This document shows, piece after piece, positions 1 to 10,954 of a stretch of 64,000 bases of DNA (positions are counted from its first letter, which is position 1; every line of letters starts with the position of its first letter). A program made the position numbers and the translations under genes. The stretch comes from Dactylorhiza incarnata. Lineage: Eukaryota > Streptophyta > Magnoliopsida > Asparagales > Orchidaceae. The notes beneath the pieces were generated by a model. That model saw only the letters and a list, made by a program, of their open reading frames with translations, did not search any database and was not told the origin of the DNA. The stretch covers positions 496,001 through 560,000 of the forward strand of contig JAWHQI010000329.1 of NCBI GenBank assembly GCA_033032865.1. Direction: 5' to 3'.

Positions 1-76
1 TACCTGAAATTGGAGGCCGGCGGGAGGGATGGGAGGAACGGGAGGGAGCGGAAGCCTTGAATCTTCTCGGTAAGAA

Positions 77-215
77 GACGCCTGGAGCGGAAAATCGCGA
101 TAACTAGCGGGAAGGAGACGCCTGGAGCGGAAAATCGCGATAACTAGCGGGAAGGAGACGCCTGGAGCGGAAAATCGCGATAACTAGCGGGAAGGAGACG
201 TCTGGAGCGAAATCA
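77..215. repeat. 40-bp tandem repeat, three and a half copies
   Basis: The motif starting GACGCCTGGAGCGGAAAATC recurs at 77, 117 and 157, with a partial fourth copy at 197 that diverges after about 20 bases. The period is exactly 40 bp and the first three units are nearly identical. It lies just left of the MULE fragment and may be a subterminal repeat of that element, but no terminal inverted repeat is visible to prove it. Confidence 0.85.
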
Positions 216-367
216 TCCAAAGTCGATCGAGATAGGTAAGTTTTACGGGAGTTGTTTTTTAGGTTTAAACTAAAACCAATGGCTTTAAGTTTCAAAGCCA
301 ATACCAGGAAATATATGAAGCGCCGAACAGAAGAATTGGTTTTCTGAAACCCAATACCAATTCCAGA

Positions 368-1322
368 ATGTCAAAACCTGCGCGCCGAACGGACCCTAAG
401 AGTTTCTTGCATTATGAATTGCCTGATCGTGTTTCAACAACGGCTTTGGAAATCATACACAAAGAGTGCAATAAGTTGAAATATGGGTACGATGTAGGAT
501 GCACACATATATGCGGGCAGACATTTGGATTGTCGTGCGCCCATGAGTTCGTGAAATTATGGATCTCACATTAACCCAAACAATATAACATTTAATTCTA
601 CCAAAACTAAAAGAAAGGTCAAAGGGGAGCTACAAGCAATTTGAGAAGAATTACAAATCTATTAAACGTGAACTGTCATTGTTTGAGCATGTCCTAATTG
701 GTGAGCAAAAAAATGTCTCACGTGCATCTACCAAAACTATTAGGGATGAAAAAAATTACTTCAAAGGGTCCAAAAGCAAATGCCCGAGTGTATGTCAAAA
801 TATATCATGAATGTGGTTGATGTGGTGGGTGATGGGCATTGTAGTTATCGGGTTATTAGTATGGCAATGGAGTTGGACAATGATTGGAAAAAGATATGGA
901 GTGCATTATCAAGTGAGTTACATAGTTATGAGAGTTTATATGCAGACATATATAAACATACTAGAAAATCGAAATTATTGGCCTTTTTAGATTGTATGGT
1001 TGCTCCTGCTCCATTGGACAAGTGGATGACTATGTCGGATATGGGATTTATAGTAGCTTCCTATTACAACATCAAGTTCGTTCAGTTCTCCAAATTGAAG
1101 TCTTTTACGTTCCTACCGCTACATTTGGCACCTGCACCATTCCCAGGAACAATATTCATTGGGTTCATAAATGACAACCACTTTGACCAACTTTTGATGC
1201 ATGATGACTGCCCACTGCCTCCAATATTCTCAAGTTGGAGAAGATATCGTCAAAAGATTGCTAGACAATGGGATCTCGACGGTTTGGTACGTACTTTTCT
1301 AAAAAAAATCATATTATCTTAA
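368..1322 (+). pseudogene. Broken MULE transposase 3' part with SWIM finger and OTU-like protease domain
   Basis: Two open segments read as the C-terminal part of a plant Mutator-like transposase protein. Segment 368-574 ends in a SWIM-type zinc finger, seen as a Cys-His pair followed by GLSCAHEF. Segment 780-1322 is an OTU-like cysteine protease domain: the catalytic loop reads VVGDGHCSYRVIS, with Asp and Cys present, and the distal catalytic His sits in NDNHFDQ. Between them, about 600-780, coding similarity continues in another frame (a basic linker followed by LSLFEHV), so at least one frameshift and stops separate the two. The SWIM-then-OTU order is known from plant MULE proteins. The transposase catalytic core is not in the window. 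Inactive remnant; whether it lies in a THO3 intron or beyond that gene cannot be seen. Confidence 0.72.
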
Positions 1323-2056
1323 ATCATAAGTTAAAGGCTCTTCTAATAATTTTTAACAAATGTGTAGGTTTAATGTTCATGACATCAACATATTTTGGTC
1401 TACCATTTTGCACACTATATGAGACATTTGATGTTTGATTATTAGGTATAACCACTTTCTCTATTCTTTAAAATATATTGATACTAACACATATCATCTC
1501 TTTATTTTTGAATAGGTATTTGCTATGATACCATTTGCCAAGGACGCAAAATGTCTGCACATATGGTGCAACTAGTTGAGACTAATGATATCTTAAACTA
1601 TGGACAATGTATTATTTATATCATATATAGCTTGATATAATCTTTGGACAATGTTGAAAATTCTATTTTTTGCAATCTGATGTAGTTTTTTTGTTACAAT
1701 AATCAATAATGGTTTAAGAAAAAAAAATTATTTCTTCTCTTCGTCTGTCATTAACAATATGGTTTGCGCTTGTATTTTCTCGGTCTGCCATTAACGGTGG
1801 GTTGCCATTAGCGTAAACAGATCAATTATTAACAGCCATCATATTTATCAAAAACCTGACAAATGAAAACTATGTTTTTCGAAAACCACCAACGGAGAAA
1901 TTAAGCTTAAACAAAGGAAGTGTATGTGATGGGTGTGAAAGGTTGAATTCTCCATATTGTCCGCACGCATACGGATCTGTTGATAGACGGAACGCGTGTC
2001 CTGCTTCGAAAATAGACAGGATCCATGTAGCTCATCTAGGGCTCGTCCATCATCAA
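1323..2056. other. AT-rich stretch without recognisable gene
   Basis: No coding similarity, RNA gene or clear repeat was seen. It may contain the rest of the MULE 3' end, but no terminal inverted repeat was found. Confidence 0.5.
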
Positions 2057-3666
2057 CAATTTCATCTTTCTTGTTTGTGATTCTTGGTACGGAGCAATTT
2101 CTATGTATTAATTGGTCTGACATGTCGCTCAATTAGGTTCTCCGCTGGAACCCTAAGTGGATCTCCTTCCCTGTTCCTAGCAACAATCACCCGATCTATT
2201 TTCCACGCCCCCATCACGCACACGCTTGAATCCGTCCATTTGATCATGCTTTGTCCCTTCCCTCCTTCATGGCCCTCGTGCCGGAATCGTTGCACCGACT
2301 TTTTGATCGGATCGAGGTATTCATGTACAACCTCCTCGCCATGGCGCGTGATCTTCACATCCGTCTCTGCACCGCACCGCCAACATTCTTCCCCACCCCC
2401 CGACCCCTTCCTCTCGTATTCCATCCACCGACCATCGTCCCTTTTTCTGCCCAACCAACCAAATTTTTCGCCACTCGTAGCACCAATTTCTCCCCCCCCC
2501 CCCCCTCTGCATCCTGTCTGACACCGCTTACCTCACACACAAAAGTGTCCCAGACCCCTCCGTGCTACTCACTGACAAGCCCATCGGCTCTTCCTTCCAA
2601 CGCTCTACCCAGTTTGTTTACCCCTGCCCCGCAGGCACGCTCTTCTTACTTGCTTCCCCAACGAGCTCCACGCTTGCCCTGTCTGCCAGAACCTTGAGCC
2701 CCTCAACTCTCATCCCCGCTCTGCCGTCCATACTTCCTTTCCCTGCAAGACTACTCTACTCGACTGCCCCCCTCATTACATTTGTGCTTCCCTCCTTCAT
2801 ATCATTTCCATCCATGTCTTGTAGGGTCAGCTCGTGCCAAATCCCATCCTCTCTCTGTGGAGCCCTACAATCCACGATACCTCACAGCACCCCCGCTCGC
2901 GCCGCTTCACTCCTTCGACGTCTCTGCGGTGCCACCATAATTAAAGACCAGGATAAAGAGACTTATAATCAGTCTAATTTGGGATCGGCGATCCAGATCG
3001 TGTCGTCATCTCGTGCTCGCCAGACCAGACACATCCACGATCTTAAGGTTTCACATGAACCACCAACCAGAAGCAACTACGGAATCTCATTGTCATACCT
3101 CCATTGTTGCTTTAAGGCTCGACCTTGGGGACAAGACACATTTCACTTCACGGTTAATGTCATGATGAGCCCTACACTAATTTCGGACAAAATTACCAAT
3201 GATCTGCAGCACCCAGGCCGGTACGATGCATCCACGCTCCTAATGTTTCACATGACCTGCCCACCAGAGTTTCAACGACGCACGCACGGGACCCTTACAG
3301 GCTGGACCTTGGGGACAAGGTCGCTTTTCAGGACAAGTGTGTTGAAACGTGTACGCCTAGAGAGCAAAGACGCAGCAATCGCTAGGGATTATCTCATATT
3401 TGCAATTTATTATATATTTATCTTTATGTATTTTGTCTTGTAGTGGGGGCTACATCTATATAAGGAGCTCTTATTTTAAGATTCATGGTATCTTTGGAGT
3501 CTTCGTCTTTTGAGCTCTCTTTGGGGAGAGGAGTGATTTGGAGGACCCAACCTCCGGGTGCTTGGAGGGAGCGTGTCTCCCGAGTTTGTATCTGTGTTTT
3601 CTTTATGTAATGCAATTTCATCTTTCTTGTTCGTGATTCTTGATACAGCACAACTTCTACGTATCA
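2057..3666 (+). mobile_element. Degenerate non-autonomous LTR element with truncated 5' LTR
   Basis: About 55 bp at 2057-2110 (starting CAATTTCATCTTTCTTGTTT) is repeated with few changes at 3613-3666. The right copy is the end of a longer LTR-like block that begins TGTTGAAACG at 3341 and has a TATA-like CTATATAAGG near 3457. After the left copy comes ATTGGTCTGACATG, placed like a primer-binding site. I infer an LTR element whose 5' LTR is reduced to its last 55 bp. The 1.2 kb interior is C-rich and holds open frames without recognisable domains. The phrase GACCTTGGGGACAAG occurs twice inside (about 3121 and 3303). Confidence 0.4.
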
Positions 3667-4960
3667 GTAGATATTTTATGTTATGAATTTTGTTGCATTT
3701 AGTATTTTTATCATATTACCTTACTTTAAGATCTTTTTTCTACTATTTTGCGCCTTACTTTTGCTGGGAGCAGGCATGAGCCTTACTTTTGCTGGGCGCA
3801 GGCATGCGCCTAAGCTCCAGGACTCCTTTGCACATTAGTATGTCTTGCGCCTTTAGTAACATAGGTCATTTGTAATCAACCAATATTTACTCTTCTTCTA
3901 ATTATTGTTCCCACCAATTCCCTAGTATCCACACTTAAGGACCATAAATTCCATGTAGCAAACCTAAACCTATATTGTACCTAGTCAACCCTTGCTAACT
4001 TTTCCCTATAATTAGGTTAAATTACGGTGCATCACTTTGGGTGACATTCTGACAAACACTTGTTATCATTCACCATAATCTGATTAAGTTGTGGCATGCC
4101 ACTTGAGAGTGATGTTCAAACATTCCCTTATTTATTTTTCACCATAATCGGATTATGAAGTGACGCATGGCTTCTATCTTAGCACTAGTTAAATTCAAAT
4201 GTGGATTTTTTTTCATTTGTTTGATGTGATTTTATAATTGGTTATAAAACTAATAACAACCTTCAATATTTTCATCTAGGATAGTGACCGGCAATGTGTC
4301 GATGATTAATCAAACTTAAATAAAATGCATACCCAATAGTAAGATACATAAATAAATACATAATCAGAGAATCTATTTAAAAAATCAGAAATATGTAGGT
4401 TATTTAATATTTTAAGTAAATGAGATGATTGAACTAGCAAAAGTAGCAACTCATTCGCGAGGAGCCTTTCAACAACACAAGCAAAATCTAACAAAGTCAA
4501 AAGAGCTCAATAACAACCATAATAAAACCACTATAAACAATGAATGCTGATTTATATGTGAAATCAATCTATAATAAATGCTACATAAGTTTGTTAATTT
4601 TAGCAGATGAAAAAGACAGTAGAACTTTGAATCAAAATACTTCAACCTTCTTCCAAATTGCTGGCTTTAATATCAATAAGCAGTATCCTCTCCATCATAA
4701 GGCAGAAGGGCATGCATAGTATAGATAAATAATCCTGAGTGGTAATTAAAATACATTTTATGAAACTAATAAACTCCATCAAATCAGCTTGGAATTTGCC
4801 AGGAATCTATCATTTTTACTTCGCTCAAACTAGGCTAGAATCAAAAATTGAAATCGTCATTTCTAAGTTGAGGTAAGCTAGCTTGAACTCGGCACCACAG
4901 TCCAACCCTAACATAGCTGCATTAAAACAATCATAAACAGGTCGGAAAGGGAGGAATTAC
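3667..4960. other. AT-rich non-coding region, probably THO3 intron or gene breakpoint
   Basis: No third THO3 exon could be found on the minus strand here. The stretch 3750-3870 has a short direct repeat (CTTACTTTTGCTGGG twice) and GCGCC-rich sequence resembling the ends of the hAT element at 38751-39621, so a remnant of that family may be present. The rest shows nothing recognisable. Confidence 0.45.
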
Positions 4961-5347
4961 ATGGCCATGGGCATCGATATTCCAAACACGCGCAGTGTGA
5001 TCGACGGAACCTGAGGCTAGCTTCGTCCCCGTGCAGTTCCAAGCCACGGAGTGTACCTTATACAGAACAAGAGTAAAATTCTAGTCAGCATCACATCAAA
5101 AACATAAGTGAAAATGGGAGGAGGAAAGTATGGAACATCAAGTTTTCTACAATTAAAACATAAACGGTATTTGACACCGAGACTACTAAAGTGAAACCGA
5201 ACAAAAGAGCAAACCCTAGGTTAACGAATAATTTCAGGGCGAGAAGAGAGGAGGCAGGAAGGGTTTGGGGCTACTCCTCACCTTCTTCTTGTGGCCCTGG
5301 TACTCTCTGCAACCGAGATTTTTGAACTTACCGGGCGCCTCCTCCAT
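4961..5347 (-). CDS. THO3: THO complex subunit 3 (TEX1-like WD40 protein), first two exons only
   Basis: Exon 1 is 5347-5282 (22 codons from ATG). Exon 2 is 5056-4961 (32 codons). Both intron borders follow GT-AG and both junctions are phase 0. Exon 1 ends in YQGHKKK and exon 2 begins VHSVAWNCTGTKLASGSVDH, the start of the first WD40 blade of THO3/TEX1, followed by TARVWNIDAHGH. THO3 is a subunit of the nuclear THO/TREX complex, which couples transcription to mRNA export and, in plants, to small-RNA production. A full protein has about 315 residues; only 54 are here. The next exon, expected to carry the second WD40 blade, is not found down to position 1. The gene therefore either has an intron longer than 4.9 kb or is a 5' fragment. 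Confidence 0.8.
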
Positions 5348-7061
5348 GCCGGCGCTTGGTCGGCAACCGCTGTCGACTTTTTTGCGCTGTATTGTTGTTA
5401 AATTAGGCTCTCATTTGCGGCTCGGCTGCACGACAAATTTGTGATTGATCGATCAGTTACTACAAAAATTTGTGATTGATCGATCATTTCAATAAATATA
5501 ATTCGGACATATTTTCATCAAAAAAAATGGTCATAGTAGGATCATAGATCGGACAGCTGTACGAGTAACGCATCGTGAGAATGAGGTGTTACTCGTACCA
5601 TAATATCTCCCGAAATGGCGAAGCAGTAGTGGAAGAGTAGGCGGCACTATCATGAAATGCCGTCTCAACTAACCAGTTAGCTATGTTGCTGACCAGCCGG
5701 CGGAAGAATGGGTTCATTAGAATGACGGGGAAGAGAGAGTGGTTTGAACCTGAGGCTAGCTTCATGCTCGGTTCACTGGAATTGGACTGACGGAAATGGT
5801 TTTGCACTTTAATAAATTATTTGCGGGTGTTCCGATGGAAAGAATTGAGGGTGGAACTGGAACCGGGCAAAATTCTGGGGTTTTCATATCAACCTATCCC
5901 CAATTCTTATCTAAATCCCCTGGTTTTGCGGTTGCAAGCAGCCCGCAACCATCTTGTTGATCTCGTCGGATCTTGCCGTTGTTGGTAAGTAATTTGTCTC
6001 TTCTTATTCCTCTTTATCTTCCTCTTCGTTTTCGCTCATCAACCCCCTAGTTCACACTATTTTCTTTTCTCTATTGCAGATTGACGCTTGAGTTGTCGCC
6101 CCTCTTCTTTTTCGCGCATATTTTTTTATTTCTTCTACTAAACTCTAGCTTCTCTTCGTATCATTTTCCTTCTTTTTCCACTACAGATCGATGTTTGTGT
6201 TGTCGCCCCTCCCCTTCATTGTTCTTCGGTCAATTCAGATTAGAATATGGCTCATTGAGTTTGTATTGATCACATGAGTCCATTATAGATGTCTGGGATC
6301 AATTCTGAGTTTGTTTGCTCAAAATTACTTTTTTTGTAAGCATTGCATAGTTTAATTCGTCTCATTTTGATCAAATTGGTCAATAATGACAAAAACACGA
6401 CTCAAGTGTTTTCGTTGAACTCAGTTTGTTCATGAGAGTACAACTGCACTTACCAAACATCAATTATGAGTTCATTTGCTCAGACATATTTTTTTGTCAT
6501 TATGTAATTCAGATAGTGTCATTTTGGTAAAATTGTCAACTCTAATCAAAATGACATCGTGGATTTTGTTGATTTTTTTTTCTCAGAAGTACAATTCAAC
6601 TCACAGGGATCAATCCCGACTTCATTTGGTCTCAATATGCCATGCGACCCGATTAAGCCCACTTAGCATATTAAGCTCGTATAACATCAAATTCTCAAAT
6701 TCAGCATTTGTTTGTCGAAGTCCGACGTTCAACCGCAACCATCACCGGAGACCAACGCCGCCACCGGAGACAAACGTCACCACCGAGGTCAACCGCCGTC
6801 AAGGCTAACTGCACACACGCAAGTCTTCAACGTCAACGGCGATCTCCACCAAGCCCGACGACAACTCTCTCTCCAACGCCGGCGGCTCATCTCCAAGACC
6901 AGCGACACCACTCTCTCTAACGGCGAAACACCAAGGCCGGCGGCGGCCTCCCCATCGCACAAGAGAGAGAGAGAGAGAGAAAGTGGGCGGGGGTTTTCTC
7001 CAATGCTACAGGCCAGCAACAATTCAATCCAGGCGGCTACTATTCAAAACATGCGGCTAGC
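5348..7061. other. THO3 upstream region, no supported gene
   Basis: The first several hundred bases should hold the THO3 promoter and 5' UTR. At 5746-5763 an 18-base stretch of THO3 exon 2 (5007-5024) recurs exactly. CT-rich sequence with a possible donor (GGTAAGT at 5984) and a possible acceptor (TTGCAG at 6075) might be a non-coding leader on the plus strand, but no coding exon follows. At 6700-6960 there is C/G-rich sequence made of repeated ACCGGAGAC-like words, ending in a short GA run. No conserved protein was recognised. Confidence 0.4.
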
Positions 7062-7286
7062 TTAAGATCCGGATCCTCTCCATTTCTGACGAAATGGATA
7101 GTATCCATTTCATCATCTAGTGGTCAAAAGCACTCTAACATATATCCTGTGGTGCAGTTTTTTTTGGATTAAAAAAACTATAAAAGTATGGGAAAAAGTG
7201 AACCCGTTGGATCAAAAAGCATTTGATCAGGACCGCGAAATGGATACTATCCATTTCGTCAGAAATGGAGAGGATCCTAATCTTAA
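7062..7286. mobile_element. MITE with about 40-bp near-perfect terminal inverted repeats, copy 1
   Basis: The left end has GGATCCTCTCCATTTCTGAC from 7071 and the right end is its inverted complement ending at 7277. The match covers about 40 bp perfectly and extends outward with two mismatches to TTAA on both sides (7062-7065 and 7283-7286). Only about 125 bp of unrelated AT-rich DNA lies between the arms. The element carries no gene. TTAA flanks could mean a TA, TTA/TAA or TTAA target duplication, so the superfamily is left open. A diverged relative lies at 10754-10954. Confidence 0.82.
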
Positions 7287-7329
7287 ATTCTCACGGGTGG
7301 TAGGTTTTATACTACCTACTTAAACATAA

Positions 7330-7402
7330 ACATACATTATATTTCTATATATATATATCCTTATATATAATTCTATATATATAATTTATATATATAATCT
7401 AA
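7330..7402. repeat. TA-rich simple repeat
   Basis: A run of TATATA-type sequence, interrupted by CC and CTAA, directly follows MITE copy 1. No further structure was seen. Confidence 0.7.
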
Positions 7403-7847
7403 TGGATCCTATACGATTCCGAACCAAAAATATAACAATCCATATAGTTCAATTAATCAATATTGATTCATTATTGGGTTAGTTCGTCCATTTGGCTAGC
7501 CGAGCCCAATATTGAGCTTTAAGTGCATGCCAACTTAGCTACCTATAATTACCCAGTGACTTAGTTGTCAAAAACTGGAAAATGGAATGTTATATGTGAC
7601 ATGGTGCATCTAAATCAAGTGTGAAATAATCTAAGTGTAACATCCTGAATCCGATGAGGGTAATTCAATGAGAGCGGGGAATATTTTGAGTGGCAGTGAA
7701 GCCAAGAGAAAGCAACTTCTAACAGGCTTTTAGAACGACAAACTTCAAGGTAAAAGGAGAAATGAAAATGAAACTCACATTAGAATTGATGGAAAAGTTG
7801 TTGGCTTAAGTAATATTCGAATCTTCAAATATCAGAGGTGCATTTTC

Positions 7848-9018
7848 TGTTAGAAATTTTATTTACAAACATTCATTTCATAAATGTTTATTGGAGCCTT
7901 GTATGGTGTTTGGTGTTTGGCTCCTCATTATAGATGAAAAGCTCCAAAACCAAATTGGAGAGAATCCAAATTATTTGGAGGGAAACCTTTCATGAATGAA
8001 AAGATGAATATTTAGTCTCACCTTGCTTATTAGCTCTCTATCCAAAGAGTTTATATATGTTTTCACACCTTCTTATTTGTTCAAAAGAACATAAGGAGAA
8101 ACTATGAACCACGCGCGCGCGCACGCACCGCACCGGACCGGATCCGGATCCGGATTTGGGATTTGGGGAATAATTGAATTGAATTGTATTTTTGTTCAAA
8201 ATAGTTTCAGAGTTTTACTCGGAGTTGCGTCGATTAGAATTCGGAGCTGCGTCGAATAGATTTCGACGTAGCGTCGTCAAGCCGCTGAAGTTGGCGTGGC
8301 ATCGAATGGAATTCGACGCATGCGTCGATAGAACTCGACGTAGCGTCGATATGATGTCGACGCAACGTCGAATTGGATTCGACGCTTCTGCCGTTTTACG
8401 CTCTCTCTCTTCGCAGTTTTACGCGTATTCTTAACCGCTCATTTACGCGTGTTTTTCGCCATTACTTACGTTGGAAATTTTCAGCGTTATTACGTGCTTT
8501 CCAACTATAACTGTTAATATTTATTACGGTTTTAATGTTGCCGTTTTTCGAGATTCTTTTCCGGCGATTTACTGTCTTTATATATTGTCGTTCTTCTCAG
8601 AAAGAACGATCACTCTCATATGCTCTTCTGCTCTCTCTGTTTTGACGATCTTCTACGTGATTCCTTTTCTTTACATTTGCTTCATCAAGTGGTTGTTCGG
8701 GTGCTCTGTGCTTCTTCGGTGTCCGCGCACATCGGAGTTTCGGGATCTAGCCGGGTGTTGTACCTTGGAGGAGTGAGCATCAGTTGAAAGCCCTGCCGGA
8801 GGGTGGTGCAACTTCTTTAGGGCAGTGATCACACGCCTTACCCAGGCTCGATTCTAAACTATAAATTTCTCTTATTTATTTCTCACCTCCTTCATGCAAA
8901 ATTATTGATATTGCTTTTTATATATTTTTATATATCTGCTGTTTCTGTAAAAGTTTAAAACCGAAAATATATCATTTTGTATATTAATATAGGAATATAG
9001 AAGAAAATATTCCAATAT
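7848..9018 (+). mobile_element. Solo LTR (1171 bp) inserted in Cassandra LTR1
   Basis: The block starts TGTTAGAAAT and ends ATATTCCAATA, an imperfect inverted pair at the ends. It is bounded by the 5-bp duplication TTTTC (7843-7847 and 9019-9023). Removing it and one TTTTC rejoins the Cassandra LTR exactly, as seen in LTR2 and LTR3. No primer site or coding domain is inside, so it is an LTR left by recombination. The 8190-8390 part is rich in GTCGA/CGACG words. Copia-like by its ends, but the lineage is not assigned. Confidence 0.78.
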
Positions 9019-9042
9019 TTTCAGAGTAACTTACGGAGTTGT

Positions 9043-9116
9043 GTTGGGAACTTCAAGGTTAAGCGTGCTCTGGTGGGAATAGTCCTGTGATGGGTGACCT
9101 CCTAGGAAGTGCTTTT
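9043..9116 (+). ncRNA. 5S rRNA-derived segment in Cassandra LTR1
   Basis: GTTAAGCGTGCTCTGGTGGG and ATGGGTGACCTCCTAGGAAG match the conserved 3' half of plant 5S rRNA, including the internal promoter area. The 5' half is not recognisable. It is part of the LTR and not a chromosomal 5S gene. Confidence 0.85.
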
Positions 9117-9957
9117 AGGCCACCTATGGGAAAAGGGCAATATCGTGTGGTTCAGTTCAGTATGTACTGAGATGAACCAAAGTGGACAATACTTATGATA
9201 TTGTGAAATTTTGAATGTTATAAATGGTATTATAGTCATATCTCCTGTAGTTTGTTGTGTGGTTTAGGGATTAACCAAGCGAAAGCTGGTAGGTCTAACA
9301 TCCTGAATTCGATGATGGCGGTCCAATGAGGCTGTGTAGTGCATTTGGAGCAGTGAAACTCATACAAAGTAGTTTCCGATATGCTTCTAGAATTACATGC
9401 TTCTAGATAAAAGGAGGTGCATAAATGAATTGAGTTGCACATCAGAATTTTAATAAAAAAAATTGCTAGGCGTAAGTAATATTCGAATCCTTATATATTA
9501 GAGACGCCTTTTCAGAGCAACTAGCGAAGTTGAGATGGGTGACCTCCGAGGAAGTGCTCGTAAGCCACATATGGAAAAAAGGTACGTGCCAGCTCAGTAT
9601 GGTTTGGGTGAACCAAAATGGACAATACTTTTGATATTGTAACGGTTGAATCGTTACAAATGGTACCAGAGCCAGACCTCCTACAGTTCGATGTACGGTT
9701 CTAGGATGAACCATGAAGAAGTGGGTGGGCCTGTAACATCCTGAATTTGATGAGAGCGGTCCGATAAGAGCGAGGAGTGCATTGAGAGCAGCGAAGCCCA
9801 GAGAAAGCAACTCCTAGTGAAATTTTAGGTGGAAAGAGGTGCATGAATGAAACCAAAACTCATATCAGAATTAGATCAAAACTTGATGAACTTAAGTAGC
9901 GTTCAAATCCTCAAATATCAGAGACGCTTTTTTGAAGCAACTAATGGAGTTGTGTTC

Positions 9958-10031
9958 AAAACTCCAAGATTTAAGCGTGCTATGGTAGGAGTAGTCCAAT
10001 GATGAGTGGCCTCTTGAGAAGTGTTCATAGG
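9958..10031 (+). ncRNA. 5S rRNA-derived segment in Cassandra LTR3
   Basis: The same 5S-like region as in LTR1 but more diverged (TTTAAGCGTGCTATGGTAGG, then GATGAGTGGCCTCTTGAG). In LTR2 (near 9520-9555) most of this segment is deleted and only GATGGGTGACCTCCGAGGAAG remains. The three LTRs therefore differ in how much 5S sequence they keep. Confidence 0.75.
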
Positions 10032-10316
10032 TCACCTGTGAAAAAAGGGTAAACTCATGTAATTCAGCTCAATATAAACTCAGATGAATCAAAACAAACA
10101 ATACTTCTAATATTGTGATGGTTGGTCGCGACACTAAAGAGTAAGAAAAAAATCAATAACACGTGCAATAAGATAATTTTCAAATAGTATAAATTTATCG
10201 GTCATAATATTGGACAACATCTCATCTAAGTGGCACATCTTATTGTTAATAGTTTTGGAGGCATCTATTTTAATTTTACAAGGGCAGACACATTATTGTG
10301 TTTGATATTTATATTA

Positions 10317-10537
10317 GAGTGATGTTATAAGCAATCCTAAAAATGGTTATTCGCACCTCGCCCTCCCCCCCCCCCTAAAATCTACATTTTAATTGTAGTC
10401 CAAAAATTATAGAACAACAAAAATCTGTTCGAGAACTTCTCCTTCACTTGCTCTAAATAGTTTGTGAAAATTTTTTTGAACTGCGGATATCAATGAACTA
10501 TGAATAGCCAAAACAATACTACTTATAACATTGCTCT
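10317..10537. mobile_element. Small Mutator-type MITE
   Basis: The ends are inverted: GAGTGATGTTATAAGCAATC at the left and its near complement (TACTTATAACATTGCTC) at the right. Flanking TTTATATTA occurs at 10308-10316 and 10538-10546, a 9-bp target duplication typical of Mutator elements. There is no coding capacity. A C-run lies at about 10364-10375. The end sequence ATGTTATAAGCA also appears near 33890, so a relative may lie there. Confidence 0.65.
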
Positions 10538-10753
10538 TTTATATTATCTAGGTTATATCATGCTCATGTGCATTCAATCTCTTGCAGCATAATTTCTAAC
10601 AAAAATATTGTACAAGTTATCATATAAAGTAGTGACCAAATGAATTCCTATAGTAACCACCTTACATAAGTTATAATCTTTAGTGATAGTAATACTATAT
10701 TAGCAGAGAGTGAGAAGTATTGCGGTTGCGGAGACAGCCTACGCATTGGAGAC

Positions 10754-10954
10754 GGATCCTCATTTCTGACGAAATGGATAGTATTCATTTCTCCATCTAA
10801 TGGACAAGACTCATCATTGTTTAATCTAGTGGTGCAGTTTTTTTTATTAAAATAAAAAATAAAAGCATATGATTACTCAACCCGTCGGATCAACTCACAA
10901 TACATCTACACCGTGAAATGGATAGCATCTTTTTTGCCAGAAATGGAGAGGATC
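10754..10954. mobile_element. MITE copy 2, diverged relative of 7062-7286
   Basis: It starts GGATCCTCATTTCTGACGAA and ends in AAATGGAGAGGATC, with the same arm sequence and the same internal phrase (AGTGGTGCAGTTTTTTTT) as copy 1. The arms carry several changes and the left arm is shortened by three bases. Flanks do not show a clear duplication. Older than copy 1. Confidence 0.75.

Larger units (their letters stand above)
7636..10133 (+). mobile_element. Cassandra-type TRIM, tandem array LTR-internal-LTR-internal-LTR
   Basis: Three LTRs begin TGTAACATCCTGAAT or a one-base variant, at 7636, 9294 and 9732. LTR1 is 7636-7847 plus 9024-9222, split by a solo LTR. LTR2 is 9294-9658 and LTR3 is 9732-10133. 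Each of the first two is followed two bases later by a primer-binding site of the initiator-tRNA-Met type (TGGTACCAGAGCC at 9661; decayed TGGTATTATAGTC at 9225) and a 70-bp interior. The LTRs contain sequence from the 3' half of 5S rRNA, the hallmark of Cassandra elements. The array is flanked by CTAAG (7631-7635) and CTAAA (10134-10138), a probable 5-bp target duplication. No protein is encoded. The tandem form suggests recombination between LTRs after insertion. Confidence 0.88.

Noticed and set aside
2084..3443. Several overlapping frames of 117-293 residues
   Set aside because: C/T-rich composition gives long frames on both strands with no recognisable domain. Treated as interior of a degenerate LTR element.
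8192..8776. Open frames with many GTCGA words
   Set aside because: They lie fully inside the solo LTR defined by the TTTTC duplication.
9049..9116. Genuine 5S rRNA gene
   Set aside because: Only the 3' half is similar and it sits inside repeated LTRs with a tRNA-Met primer site behind them; a Cassandra LTR explains it.
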